From positions 5,026,501-5,090,500 of the forward strand of contig NC_008268.1 of assembly GCF_000014565.1 (NCBI RefSeq): a stretch of DNA of 64,000 nucleotides, written 5' to 3'. Source of the stretch: Rhodococcus jostii RHA1 (GTDB lineage: Bacteria; Actinomycetota; Actinomycetes; Mycobacteriales; Mycobacteriaceae). The translations under genes and the position numbers were made by a program. The notes under the pieces are model-generated. The model was not told where the DNA came from. It did not search any database and saw nothing but the letters and a program-made list of their open reading frames with translations. Below, one piece after another: positions 24,736 through 32,960 of this stretch (its first letter is position 1; the number at the start of each line of letters is the position of its first letter).

Positions 24736-25023
24736 ATGCTGTACGTCGCGTTGTTCGCATTCGTGTTGTGGGTCCTGTGCTTCGCCGACGCCATCACCAC
24801 CGACGACGACCAGTTCCGGAACCTCTCGAAGGAGGGCTGGCTGGTGATCGTGCTGCTGCTTCCGCTCATCGGGTCGGTGTTGTGGCTCGTCGTCGGACGG
24901 CCGCAGAAGGACCCGGGTGATCAGCTGCCCGCCGACCCGGAGGAAGCCGAGTTCGTGCGGCGATGCCGGGAACGTGCCGAGGAGCAGCGCCGGGAAGGTT
25001 TCCACGGGCGCGACCAGGAGTAG
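24736..25023 (+). CDS. Small membrane protein with PLDc_N-type domain
   Basis: A 95-residue protein: an N-terminal hydrophobic helix, a short polar loop (DAITTDDDQFRNLSKEGW), a second helix (LVIVLLLPLIGSVLWLVVG) and a charged C-terminal tail. The pattern fits the PLDc_N/cardiolipin-synthase N-terminal module found alone in many actinobacteria. AAGGAG lies before ATG 24736. Function unknown. Confidence 0.8.
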   Translation: MLYVALFAFVLWVLCFADAITTDDDQFRNLSKEGWLVIVLLLPLIGSVLWLVVGRPQKDPGDQLPADPEEAEFVRRCRERAEEQRREGFHGRDQE

Positions 25024-25030
25024 AAGGCCT

Positions 25031-25054
25031 ACACTGTGGCTAGGATTACAGTGT
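25031..25054. promoter_or_regulatory. Inverted repeat upstream of DUF1707 gene
   Basis: ACACTGT (25031-25037) and ACAGTGT (25048-25054) form a 7-bp inverted repeat with a 10-nt spacer, 25 nt before the DUF1707 start. It could be an operator; no regulator is obvious. Confidence 0.3.
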
Positions 25055-25079
25055 TACACACCGGCCCTGAGGCGACGAC

Positions 25080-25493
25080 ATGAGCGACATCAGTCATCCA
25101 CAGCCACCCGTTCCCGGCGGAGTCCGCATCGGGACCGTGGAACGGGAGCAAGCCGCGGCGGCACTCGCCGAACATTTCGCAGCCGGACGGCTCGAGACCG
25201 ACGAGTTCGACGCGAGGGTCCGCCAGGCGTACCTCGCCAAGACCGCCGCCGACCTCACGCCGCTGTTCGCGGACCTTCCGGACAAGCAGCGCTTCGTGCC
25301 CGAACCCGATCGCGTGCGACGTGATCCGGGACGGGAGGCGGCCGCGCTGCGGACGCTCGTGTTCGTGGTGGCCGTGCTCGCCGCGATCCTGTGGGTCGCC
25401 CTGGTCCGCGTCCCCCCGCTCGTCTTCCTGCCCATCGTCTGGCTCGTGCTGGCCCGGCGAGGCCTCGGCAGGCGGTCGTGCCGGGCGTGGTGA
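25080..25493 (+). CDS. DUF1707 domain membrane protein
   Basis: A 137-residue protein with an N-terminal DUF1707 (SHOCT-like) domain: IGTVEREQAAAALAEHFAAG, then RLETDEFDARVRQAYLAKT, then DLTPLFADLP. Two closely spaced hydrophobic segments fill the C-terminal half. Such proteins are common in actinobacteria and some are linked to cell-envelope stress, but the molecular role is unknown. ATG 25080; no close partner gene. Confidence 0.85.
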   Translation: MSDISHPQPPVPGGVRIGTVEREQAAAALAEHFAAGRLETDEFDARVRQAYLAKTAADLTPLFADLPDKQRFVPEPDRVRRDPGREAAALRTLVFVVAVLAAILWVALVRVPPLVFLPIVWLVLARRGLGRRSCRAW

Positions 25494-25600
25494 CGGGCTG
25501 ACACAGCTCTGTGCTCCGAAGTGAAAACTACCGCGAGGTCGGTTGTCGCTCCCGTACTCTGACAGGCAGGTCCACGCCGTCGAGCGATCGAGGAGCCACG

Positions 25601-26197
25601 ATGACCACCAGAATTGTGCGATGTGCGAGCCTGATCCCGGTTGTCGCGGCCTCCGCGTTGCTGCTGGGCGGGTGCGGTTCCGACAGCAGCGACACCTCGT
25701 CGACATCTGCCAGTGCCACGGCGTCGGCCACGGCCACGACTGCAGCGCCGACGACTACGGGCACCGCGGTGGCGTCGGCGGTCACCAAGCAGCAGGCGGA
25801 GCAGATCGCTGTCGCGACGGTCCCGGGTGGCACGGTCGCGAACTCCGAGGAACAACAGCGAGACGGTAAGACGGTGTGGCACGTCCACATCCGCGACACA
25901 CGGGGCTACGACTACGACGTGAATGTCGACGCGGCGACCGGCGCGGTGGTGCCCGACAGTCAGAACAGGGAGACCACCGCGACACCCGCACCCGCGCCCC
26001 CCGCCGGCGGGGCGGTCACCCAGCAGCAGGCGGAGCAGATCGCGGTCGCGACGGTCCCGGGTGGCACGGTCGCGAACGCCGAGCAGCAGCAGCGGGACGG
26101 TAAGACGGTGTGGCACATTCACATCCGCGACACCAAGGGCTGGGATTACGACGTGAACGTCGACGCGTCGACCGGAGCCGTCCTTCCCGACAACTGA
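25601..26197 (+). CDS. PepSY-type lipoprotein with two near-identical domains
   Basis: A 198-residue exported lipoprotein: the signal ends in LLGGC (Cys 24), followed by a Ser/Ala/Thr-rich linker of about 35 residues. Two PepSY-like modules of 59 residues share QQAEQIAVATVPGGTVAN and DGKTVWH, separated by a Pro/Ala linker. PepSY domains often inhibit proteases or bind cell-wall components. ATG 25601 with GAGGAG before it is preferred over the longer frame. The similarity at DNA level points to a recent internal duplication. Confidence 0.87.
   Translation: MTTRIVRCASLIPVVAASALLLGGCGSDSSDTSSTSASATASATATTAAPTTTGTAVASAVTKQQAEQIAVATVPGGTVANSEEQQRDGKTVWHVHIRDTRGYDYDVNVDAATGAVVPDSQNRETTATPAPAPPAGGAVTQQQAEQIAVATVPGGTVANAEQQQRDGKTVWHIHIRDTKGWDYDVNVDASTGAVLPDN
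25784..26194 (+). repeat. Intragenic tandem duplication (2 x 177 nt)
   Basis: 25784-25960 and 26018-26194 encode the two PepSY modules, offset by 234 nt (78 codons). Long stretches are identical at nucleotide level, including synonymous positions, so the duplication is recent or kept uniform by recombination. Confidence 0.85.
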
Positions 26198-26288
26198 CCG
26201 CAGTGGGTAGAACGACCCATGTTCCGCCCGGGCGGGATGGGTGAATCTGCCGATGCCCGGGTGGTGACCTGGCTTTAGCGTCGAAGGC

Positions 26289-26969
26289 ATGGTCACCACG
26301 TCAGTTCTCGTGCCGCGCTCCGACTTCCAGCGGTGGGCCGCCCGTGCGGGCGCAGCGGGACCGCTGCTGTTCACCGCGGGGTTCGTCGCCCAGGAGACAT
26401 TCCTCCGGGACGACTACAGCCCGATCGCCGACCCGATCAGCGCTCTCGAGGCGGACCCGAGTGGGTGGATCCAGCAGCTGAACTTCCTGGCTTTCGCTGC
26501 GCTACTGCTGATCTTCGCGGCCGGACTGCACCGCGGCATCGCGGCGACGCGCTTCGGCTGGGTGGGACCGGCCCTGCTCGGCACGGCAGCGGTCGGGCTG
26601 ACCCTCGCCGCCGTGTTCCCGTTGCGTGAGGATCAGGCCGGGGTGGCCTACGACCCGGGCCATCATGTGATCTCGGGGGTGACGTTCTTCTCCTGCAGTG
26701 CCCTGGCCCTGGTGGTGCTGTCGCGCCGGTTCGCCGCCGATCCGCGGTGGCGTTGCCTGGCGCGGTACACCGCGGTCGCCGGGGTGCTCGGATTGGGATG
26801 CTTCGTGATGCTGGGCCGGTTCGCGATGCCGGAGGGTGCCCCACTGCACGACGTCGCCGGACTTCTCCAGCGATTCACGCTTCTCGCCGTGACGTTCCCG
26901 GCGCTAGTGACGATCGCCCTGCGGCTCCGTCGCCTCGCCTGCCGGCCCCCGTATCTCATCCGGTCGTGA
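26289..26969 (+). CDS. DUF998 family membrane protein
   Basis: A 226-residue protein with about six hydrophobic segments. The DUF998 features are the early FVAQETFLRDDYSPIADPIS segment and HH in the middle (DPGHHVISG). Proteins of this family are found throughout actinobacteria; the role is not established. ATG 26289. The gene is convergent with the pseudogene that follows. Confidence 0.83.
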   Translation: MVTTSVLVPRSDFQRWAARAGAAGPLLFTAGFVAQETFLRDDYSPIADPISALEADPSGWIQQLNFLAFAALLLIFAAGLHRGIAATRFGWVGPALLGTAAVGLTLAAVFPLREDQAGVAYDPGHHVISGVTFFSCSALALVVLSRRFAADPRWRCLARYTAVAGVLGLGCFVMLGRFAMPEGAPLHDVAGLLQRFTLLAVTFPALVTIALRLRRLACRPPYLIRS

Positions 26970-27034
26970 AGGCCGGCATCTGTACTCGCGCGAGGCCCTC
27001 GTGTCGTAGCGCCGGCCGGCTTCTCGAGAAAGCC

Positions 27035-27290
27035 GACCGTCACGGCCAGTTCGATCCGTCGTCCGCCCGGACGCTATCGGTCCTCCGGCACGGTCAGGGT
27101 TCCGCAGCTGAAGTCGGGTCCGAGGTCCAGTTGCGGCACCCCGGGGACGTTCGGGGGACGGGCACGCCGCGGCGGTGTGCGCGGCCGCGGACGACGTCTC
27201 CGGATCCGGTGCGGAGCCGCACGCCGACACGAGGGCCATCGGCGCCGTCGCCGCACATCCCAGGGCCGGCATCCGCACCGACACCCGCAT
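27035..27290 (-). pseudogene. Remnant of a secreted alpha/beta-hydrolase (tripeptidyl-aminopeptidase type)
   Basis: A lipoprotein-like signal starts at ATG 27290 (MRVSVRMPALG... LVSAC) in one frame. The next frame contains PQLDLGPDFSCGTLTVPEDR, which matches the entry segment of secreted alpha/beta hydrolases of the TAP type (cysteine plus GTLTVPEDR/LDY motif). A TAG at 27074-27076 follows at once, and RPGGRRIELAVTV then continues in the same frame before similarity is lost. The gene therefore has a frameshift, a nonsense codon and a missing catalytic body. The rest of the 420-nt gap from 26970 to 27389 shows no other gene. Confidence 0.65.
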
Positions 27291-27389
27291 GGTTCCGACG
27301 CTACGCGGGCGGGCTCCACCGCCCACATACTTCACGGTCTGTCGTCCAATTTGCCCTGGTGCGGCACCCGCGGCTGGCAGGATGAATTG

Positions 27390-28019
27390 GTGTCATCTGC
27401 GGCAACTCCGAAGGGCGAACGGCGCCGACAGGCGCTGGTCGAGGCTGCCGCCGATCTGTTGCTCGAGGGCGGATTCGACGCGGTCCGGCACCGCTCGGTG
27501 GCCACCCGCGCCGACCTTCCGCTCGCGTCGACCACCTACTATTTCGAGTCGCTGGACGACCTGATCGCGAAGGCCGTCGAATGCAACGGCAACCGCGATC
27601 TCGCGGTCATGCGCAGCCGCGTCGACGACGTCACGCACCGGCGGCGCGGCCGCGAATCCACCGTCGATCTCCTCCTCGACCTACTCGTCGGACCGGCCCT
27701 GATCAGTGAGGACTGCCGCGAGAGGCTGATCTCCCGGTACGAGCGGTTCACGGCCTGCGCGCGTCGCCCCGAACTGCGCGAGGTGCAGTTGCGGTTGCGC
27801 GCGCAACTCGACGACATACTCACCGAGGCCCTGCGACGCTCCGACCGCGACGTCCGGCAGGAGCAACTACGGCGGCTCGTCGCCGTCGTCGACGGAGCCC
27901 TGGTGACCGCGCTCGGCGAACACGACCCCGACCTGCGGGCCCTCGCCCGGGCCATGCTGCTCGACGTCGTCGACGTCGTCGCGCCCGCCCTGGACCGGCC
28001 GGACCACGTCGAGCTGTAG
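27390..28019 (+). CDS. TetR-family transcriptional regulator
   Basis: A 209-residue TetR protein. The N-terminal HTH reads RRRQALVEAAADLLLEGGFDAVRHRSVATRADLPLASTTYYFES-type sequence, here with YYF as the conserved aromatic end. The C-terminal ligand domain is not recognisable. GTG 27390 is chosen just before the domain; upstream frame is shadow. It lies 22 nt before purB on the same strand, a placement that may simply reflect read-through. Target unknown. Confidence 0.85.
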   Translation: MSSAATPKGERRRQALVEAAADLLLEGGFDAVRHRSVATRADLPLASTTYYFESLDDLIAKAVECNGNRDLAVMRSRVDDVTHRRRGRESTVDLLLDLLVGPALISEDCRERLISRYERFTACARRPELREVQLRLRAQLDDILTEALRRSDRDVRQEQLRRLVAVVDGALVTALGEHDPDLRALARAMLLDVVDVVAPALDRPDHVEL

Positions 28020-28041
28020 CACCGCCGTAAACTGAGGACTC

Positions 28042-29463
28042 GTGAGCCGCATCCCGAACGTCCTTGCCAACCGTTACGCCAGCCCCGAACTCGTCGAGTT
28101 GTGGTCGCCCGAGCACAAGATCGTCCTCGAGCGTCAGCTGTGGCTCGCCGTGCTGCGTGCCCAGGCGGAACTCGGGATCGACGTGCCTGCCGAGGCGCTC
28201 GCCGACTACGAGCGGGTGCTCGAGCAGGTGGACCTCGACTCCATCGCCGACCGTGAGCGCGTCACGCGCCACGACGTGAAGGCCCGCATCGAGGAGTTCA
28301 ACGCGCTCGCCGGGCACGAGCAGGTTCACAAGGGTCTGACCAGCCGCGACCTCACCGAGAACGTCGAGCAGTTGCAGATCCTGCGGTCGCTCGAGCACGT
28401 CCACGCGCACGGTGTCGCGGTCGCGGCCCGGCTGGCCGAGCGGGCCGCCGAGTACGGCAGCCTCGTCATGGCAGGCCGGTCGCACAACGTCGCGGCGCAG
28501 GCCACCACGCTGGGCAAGCGGTTCGCGTCGGCCGCCGACGAACTGCTCGTCGCGCTCACCCGGCTGCGCGAGCTGATCGACCGCTACCCGCTGCGCGGCA
28601 TCAAGGGACCCATGGGCACCGCGCAGGACATGCTCGACCTCCTCGACGGTGACGCGTCCAAGCTGGAGGCGCTGGAGCAGAAGGTCGCCGAGCACCTCGG
28701 CTTCTCCCACGTGTTCACGAGCGTCGGCCAGGTGTACCCGCGGTCGCTGGACCACGACGTGCTGTCCGCGCTGGTGCAGGTGGCGGCCGGGCCGTCGTCG
28801 TTCGCGCACACCATCCGCCTGATGGCCGGCCACGAACTGGTCACCGAGGGGTTCCAGCCCGGCCAGGTCGGGTCGTCCGCGATGCCGCACAAGATGAACA
28901 CCCGTTCCTGCGAGCGCGTCAACGGACTGCAGGTCGTGCTGCGCGGATACGCGTCCATGGCCGCCGAGCTCGCGGGCGCGCAGTGGAACGAGGGCGACGT
29001 GTTCTGCTCGGTGGTGCGCCGCGTCGCGCTGCCGGACGCATTCTTCGCGATCGACGGATTGATCGAGACGTTCCTGACGGTGCTCGCCGAATTCGGCGCC
29101 TACCCCGCCGTCATCGAGAAGGAACTCACCCGGTACCTGCCGTTCCTCGCCACGACCAAGGTCCTGATGGCTCTGGTGCGGGCAGGAGTTGGCCGGGAGA
29201 CGGCGCACGAGGTCATCAAGGAACACGCCGTCGCCGTCGCGCTGGCGATGCGCGAGGAGGGCAGGGAACCCGACCTCCTCGACCGCCTGGCCGCCGACGA
29301 CCGCCTGCCCCTCGACCGGGCCGCCCTCGACGAGGCCCTTGCCGACAAGAAGGCGTTCATCGGTGCCGCCGAGGCGCAGGTCGCCACGGTCGTCGCGCAG
29401 GTGCAGAAGCTCGTCGACGCCGACCCCGAGGCGGCCGCGTACCAGCCGTCCCCGATCCTGTAG
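28042..29463 (+). CDS. purB: Adenylosuccinate lyase
   Basis: A 473-residue fumarase/aspartase-superfamily enzyme. It cleaves SAICAR to AICAR and adenylosuccinate to AMP, releasing fumarate. The signature SSAMPHKMN is at residues 278-286, with TSRDLTENV and AGRSHNVAAQATT carrying other active-site residues. GTG 28042 gives the conserved IPNVLANRYASPELVELWS start. Length and motifs are normal and the gene looks intact. Confidence 0.97.
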   Translation: MSRIPNVLANRYASPELVELWSPEHKIVLERQLWLAVLRAQAELGIDVPAEALADYERVLEQVDLDSIADRERVTRHDVKARIEEFNALAGHEQVHKGLTSRDLTENVEQLQILRSLEHVHAHGVAVAARLAERAAEYGSLVMAGRSHNVAAQATTLGKRFASAADELLVALTRLRELIDRYPLRGIKGPMGTAQDMLDLLDGDASKLEALEQKVAEHLGFSHVFTSVGQVYPRSLDHDVLSALVQVAAGPSSFAHTIRLMAGHELVTEGFQPGQVGSSAMPHKMNTRSCERVNGLQVVLRGYASMAAELAGAQWNEGDVFCSVVRRVALPDAFFAIDGLIETFLTVLAEFGAYPAVIEKELTRYLPFLATTKVLMALVRAGVGRETAHEVIKEHAVAVALAMREEGREPDLLDRLAADDRLPLDRAALDEALADKKAFIGAAEAQVATVVAQVQKLVDADPEAAAYQPSPIL

Positions 29464-29518
29464 GCGGCTTCGCCGCCCGTGCGTGGTTAACGAGTGCAGG
29501 CACTCGTCAACCACGCAC
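29463..29518 (+). terminator. Double hairpin after purB
   Basis: A short GC stem around a TTC(G) loop (29463-29477) overlaps the purB stop. It is followed by an 18-bp stem with one mismatch (29479-29496 with 29501-29518), loop CAGG. The larger stem contains GGTTAACGAGTG, resembling the GTTAAC-bearing hairpins at 9982 and 17207. Confidence 0.7.
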
Positions 29519-29540
29519 AAGCACCGGAGGTGCCTATCCC

Positions 29541-29954
29541 GTGAACTGCATTTTCTGCGAGATCGTGTCGGGCCGATCCGACGCCAGCGTCGTGCACGAG
29601 GACGACGACGTGATGGCGTTCATGGACATCCGGCCGTGGACGTCCGGACACCTGCTGGTGGTCCCGAAGCGGCACGCGAGCGGGCTCGCCGACCTCGACC
29701 CGGGCGACGGCGCGGCGGTGTTCGCGGTGGGACAGCGCATCGCGACCGCACTGCGTCACGGGCCGATGCGCGCCCAGGGCGTCAACCTGTTCCTGGCCGA
29801 CGGGATCGCCGCCGGCCAGGAGGTCTTCCACGTCCACCTGCACGTCGTCCCCCGGACGGCCGGCGACGGGTTCGGGTTGCGCGGAATGCCGAAGTCGCCG
29901 AGCCGGATCGCGCTCGATCAGACGGCGGGCGTCATCCGTTCCTCCCTCGCCTGA
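29541..29954 (+). CDS. HIT-family nucleotide hydrolase
   Basis: A 137-residue histidine-triad protein. The CIFCEIVSG start is typical, and HVHLHVVPR near residues 97-105 is the triad that attacks nucleoside phosphoramidates or dinucleoside polyphosphates. GGAGG lies before GTG 29541. The gene ends inside a hairpin shared with the convergent TANGO2-type gene. The physiological substrate is unknown. Confidence 0.92.
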   Translation: MNCIFCEIVSGRSDASVVHEDDDVMAFMDIRPWTSGHLLVVPKRHASGLADLDPGDGAAVFAVGQRIATALRHGPMRAQGVNLFLADGIAAGQEVFHVHLHVVPRTAGDGFGLRGMPKSPSRIALDQTAGVIRSSLA

Positions 29955-29997
29955 CGTGAGTGGCAAAGCGTGCGGGAGCACACTTTGTCACTCACGT
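29954..29997. terminator. Hairpin holding parts of both convergent stop codons
   Basis: A 20-bp stem with one mismatch and one G.T pair (29954-29973 with 29978-29997), loop GGGA. It begins at the last base of the HIT stop (29952-29954) and contains the TANGO2-type stop (29988-29990). Confidence 0.75.
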
Positions 29998-30752
29998 GCG
30001 GGGAAGCGAACCTCGCCGGTGGGGCCGTTCTCGTCGAACCGTCGTTCGGTGATGTCGAAGGTGCCGTCCGGCCGGACCCGCAGCAGTGTCGACGCCCGCG
30101 TCCCGTAGTCGTCGTAGTGAATGAACCGGGACGACAGGGCGCGTTCGAGTTCGGGTTCGATGCCCGTGTCGGGCAGTGAGTCCCACGGTGCGGGGTCGCT
30201 GTCGGAGAGCACGTCGAAGTACGTCCCCGGGTCGGCATCGGGGCCGCCGTCGTCGGCGTCTAGCGCGGCGGCGAACGCCTGCTTGCCGCCGGTCACCTTC
30301 GGCCACGGCGTGTCGAGTTCGGCGTTGGAGAGGCCGTGGACGCCGGGTTCCACCCGCTGCTGCCTGCCGTGGGGCCGGTTGGTGGCCCACCGCAGTTCCG
30401 TGGGGTCGCCGACGAGCAGGTTGAAACTGCCGTACTCGGCGCCGGTCGCGGCCACCTGTTCGGCGTAGTCGGCGGGGGACAGTCGGCCGCGGAGGTAGTC
30501 GACGGGCAGGGCGCCGCGGGACCGTGCCCCGGTCGAGGGGGCGCCGTTGCGAACGTTGGTGACGGCCGCGAATCGCAGGGAGTCGGCAATTCCCATCCAG
30601 GTGCCGCCTGCGAGCAGGTCGCGGCCCGCGAGGAACCCGTCGTCCCACCTGCTCAGCGGTTCGGTGGGGCGGGCGTAGAACTCGTCGCGGTTGGCCGCGA
30701 CGACGAGGGGGAGATCGGGGCGGGTATGCCAGGCGAACAGGACCAGGCACAT
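29988..30752 (-). CDS. TANGO2/NRDE family protein
   Basis: A 254-residue protein beginning MCLVLFAWHTRPDLPLVVAANRDE; the N-terminal Cys and the NRDE motif near residue 21 define the family (Ntn-hydrolase-like fold; eukaryotic members are linked to heme or acyl-CoA handling). No signal peptide. ATG 30752. It is divergent from the MarR gene, and its stop lies in the hairpin shared with the HIT gene. The reaction is unknown. Confidence 0.88.
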   Translation of the reverse strand: MCLVLFAWHTRPDLPLVVAANRDEFYARPTEPLSRWDDGFLAGRDLLAGGTWMGIADSLRFAAVTNVRNGAPSTGARSRGALPVDYLRGRLSPADYAEQVAATGAEYGSFNLLVGDPTELRWATNRPHGRQQRVEPGVHGLSNAELDTPWPKVTGGKQAFAAALDADDGGPDADPGTYFDVLSDSDPAPWDSLPDTGIEPELERALSSRFIHYDDYGTRASTLLRVRPDGTFDITERRFDENGPTGEVRFPARE

Positions 30753-30824
30753 GCAGACGTCTCCTCGTCACCTCGATCATCCGAATCGCTTTTGCATGCC
30801 CGAGCGTAGCCGCCCTCGTAATAC

Positions 30825-30837
30825 CTCTGAAACAGAG
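30825..30837. promoter_or_regulatory. Candidate MarR operator
   Basis: CTCTG-AAA-CAGAG is a perfect 5-bp inverted repeat 13 nt before the MarR start codon, in the only AT-rich part of the intergenic region. Autoregulation is a reasonable inference. Confidence 0.4.
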
Positions 30838-30850
30838 CTATATTGTTTTC

Positions 30851-31330
30851 ATGGCACAGAACGAGTCGCCTGCCGAACAGCTCTTCGCCGCAATCGGATT
30901 GCTGCGCCGGCACACGCGCCGTCGGGTCGGGCGGCCGTGGCCGGAGACCCCGTTGACGGGGTCACAGGTGGAGTTGGTCCGTCTGCTCCGCCGCAGGCCC
31001 GGCACGTCCGTAGCGGAGGCCGCGGCGGCTCTGGGGCTCGCGGCGAACACGGTCTCCACCCTCGTGCGGCAACTGACCGACGCCGGGCTGGTCGAACGGG
31101 TGCGGGACGAGTCCGACCGCCGCGTCGCCCGCCTGGCGCTCACCGACGACGCTCGGGCACAGGTCGAGCGTTGGCGCGACCGCCGCAACATCGAGGTCGC
31201 CGCCGCATTCGACGGGCTGAGTGCCGAGGACAGGAAGGCCATCGAATCCGCCATACCCGCCATCACCCGCCTCGCCGGAGCACTCCACCCGGACCAGGCG
31301 GGGCCGAGCGATCAGGAGGTCGTCAGATGA
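30851..31330 (+). CDS. MarR-family transcriptional regulator
   Basis: A 159-residue MarR protein. The winged helix shows GSQVELVRLLRRRPGTSVAEAAAALGLAANTVSTLVRQLTDAGLVER with the wing DESDRRVARLALT. The stop overlaps the ABC ATPase start by 4 nt (ATGA), so it is the first gene of a regulator-exporter operon, a common arrangement in which the MarR protein responds to the exported toxin. Confidence 0.9.
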   Translation: MAQNESPAEQLFAAIGLLRRHTRRRVGRPWPETPLTGSQVELVRLLRRRPGTSVAEAAAALGLAANTVSTLVRQLTDAGLVERVRDESDRRVARLALTDDARAQVERWRDRRNIEVAAAFDGLSAEDRKAIESAIPAITRLAGALHPDQAGPSDQEVVR

Positions 31331-32172
31331 TGTTTCGCAGGGCGCAGACCGCCGCACGACTGCGGCCCGCAGGCGGCGCGCTGGAACTGTCGCACGTGAC
31401 CTACTCGTTCGGGGACTACGCCGCGGTGAAGGACCTGAGTCTCGTGATCGAGGCGGGGGAGTGCTTCGGCCTTCTCGGCCCCAACGGGGCGGGGAAGACC
31501 ACCACGATCCGACTGCTCAACACGCTTCTCCCACTGCAGGGCGGCGACGTGAGCATCTTCGGGTACGACGTGCGCACCCAGGCCATGGCCGTTCGACGGC
31601 TGCTCGGGTATGTGCCGCAACAGTTGTCGATCGAAGGCGCGCTCACCGCCCGTGAGAACGTGTCCTGGTTCGCCCGCCTCTACGACGTACCCCGGCCCGA
31701 ACGCAGGCGCCGGGTGGACGAGGTGCTGGAGATGGTCGACCTCGCCGATGTCGCCGACCGGGTGGCGTCGAGTTTCTCGGGCGGCATGGTCCGGCGTCTC
31801 GAACTCGCGCAGGCGTTGGTCAACCGGCCGTCGTTGCTGGTGCTCGACGAACCGACGGTCGGGCTCGATCCGGTCGCACGGGATTCGGTGTGGACCCGCG
31901 TCACCGAGATGCAGAAGCAGTACGGGATGACGGTCCTGCTCACCACCCACTACATGGAAGAGGCCGAGGCGCTGTGTGATCGGGTCGCGTTGATGCACCG
32001 CGGCGAACTGCGGGCGGTCGGTTCCCCATCGGGACTCGTCGCCGAACTGGGGCCCGACTCGACGCTCGACGACGTCTTCCGCCACTTCACCGGTGACAGT
32101 CTCACCGCCGACGAGAAGGGAGGGCTCCGGGATGTCCGCAGCGCCCGCCGCACTGCCCGCCGTATGGGCTGA
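31327..32172 (+). CDS. ABC exporter ATP-binding protein (DrrA-like)
   Basis: A 281-residue ATPase of the daunorubicin-resistance type: Walker A GPNGAGKT near 48-55, FSGGMVRRLELAQAL signature, and VLDEPTVGLDP Walker B. A C-terminal extension after TTHYMEEAEALCD matches DrrA-type subunits. It pairs with the ABC-2 permease encoded next. ATG 31327 overlaps the MarR stop. Drug or lipid export is the usual role. Confidence 0.9.
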   Translation: MMFRRAQTAARLRPAGGALELSHVTYSFGDYAAVKDLSLVIEAGECFGLLGPNGAGKTTTIRLLNTLLPLQGGDVSIFGYDVRTQAMAVRRLLGYVPQQLSIEGALTARENVSWFARLYDVPRPERRRRVDEVLEMVDLADVADRVASSFSGGMVRRLELAQALVNRPSLLVLDEPTVGLDPVARDSVWTRVTEMQKQYGMTVLLTTHYMEEAEALCDRVALMHRGELRAVGSPSGLVAELGPDSTLDDVFRHFTGDSLTADEKGGLRDVRSARRTARRMG

Positions 32173-32950
32173 ACCGCCGACCCGGGGTGTGCTCCGGTTG
32201 TTGTCGCGGATCGTCACGTTCTGTCTGGTCGAAGTGCAGAAACTCCGCCACGACCGCACCGAGTTGGTGACCCGGGCGATCCAGCCGATCCTGTGGCTCG
32301 TCATCTTCGGGGAGACGTTCAGCCGCATTCGCGCGATCCCGACCGGCGACGTCCCCTACCTGGACTATCTGGCGCCGGGCATCATCGCCCAGTCGGCGCT
32401 CTTCGTCGCGATCTTCTACGGCATCCAGATCATCTGGGAACGCGACGCCGGGGTCCTGACCAAACTGCTCGTGACTCCCACTCCGCGTGCGGCTCTCGTG
32501 ACGGGCAAGGCGTTCGCGGCCGGTGTTCGCGCAGTGGCCCAGGCCGTGGTCGTCGTGGTCGTGGCGGCGCTGCTCGGCGTCGGAATGACGTGGAATCCGG
32601 TGCGACTTCTAGGTGTCGTCGCGGTCGTGGTGCTGGGAGCGGCGTTCTTCTCGTGCCTGTCGGTGGCCATCGCCGGGGTGGTGCTCAAACGCGACCGGCT
32701 GATGGGGATCGGGCAGGCGATCACGATGCCGCTGTTCTTCGCGTCGAACGCGCTGTACCCGGTGGAATTGATGCCAGGGTGGGTCCAGGCGATCAGCCGC
32801 GTGAACCCCCTGAGTTACGAGGTGTCCGCACTCAGGGGGCTGCTGATCGGCCAGCCCACGAACTACTGGCTGGACTTCGGGGTGCTCGTGGCGGCCGCGG
32901 TGCTCGGGATCGCCGTCGCGTCCGCGCTGCTGGGGAGACTGTCCCGATAG
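32132..32950 (+). CDS. ABC-2 type exporter permease (DrrB-like)
   Basis: A 272-residue ABC-2 permease with about six membrane segments and the family motif NPLSYEVSALRGLLIG near the C-terminus. ATG 32132, with GGGAGGG upstream, overlaps the ATPase gene by 41 nt; GTG 32093 in frame is less likely. Together with the ATPase it should form a half-size dimeric exporter. It ends 10 nt from the convergent dihydroxybenzoate ligase gene; a role in siderophore export is possible but not shown. Confidence 0.88.
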   Translation: MSAAPAALPAVWAEPPTRGVLRLLSRIVTFCLVEVQKLRHDRTELVTRAIQPILWLVIFGETFSRIRAIPTGDVPYLDYLAPGIIAQSALFVAIFYGIQIIWERDAGVLTKLLVTPTPRAALVTGKAFAAGVRAVAQAVVVVVVAALLGVGMTWNPVRLLGVVAVVVLGAAFFSCLSVAIAGVVLKRDRLMGIGQAITMPLFFASNALYPVELMPGWVQAISRVNPLSYEVSALRGLLIGQPTNYWLDFGVLVAAAVLGIAVASALLGRLSR

Positions 32951-32960
32951 CGGGGTCGGG

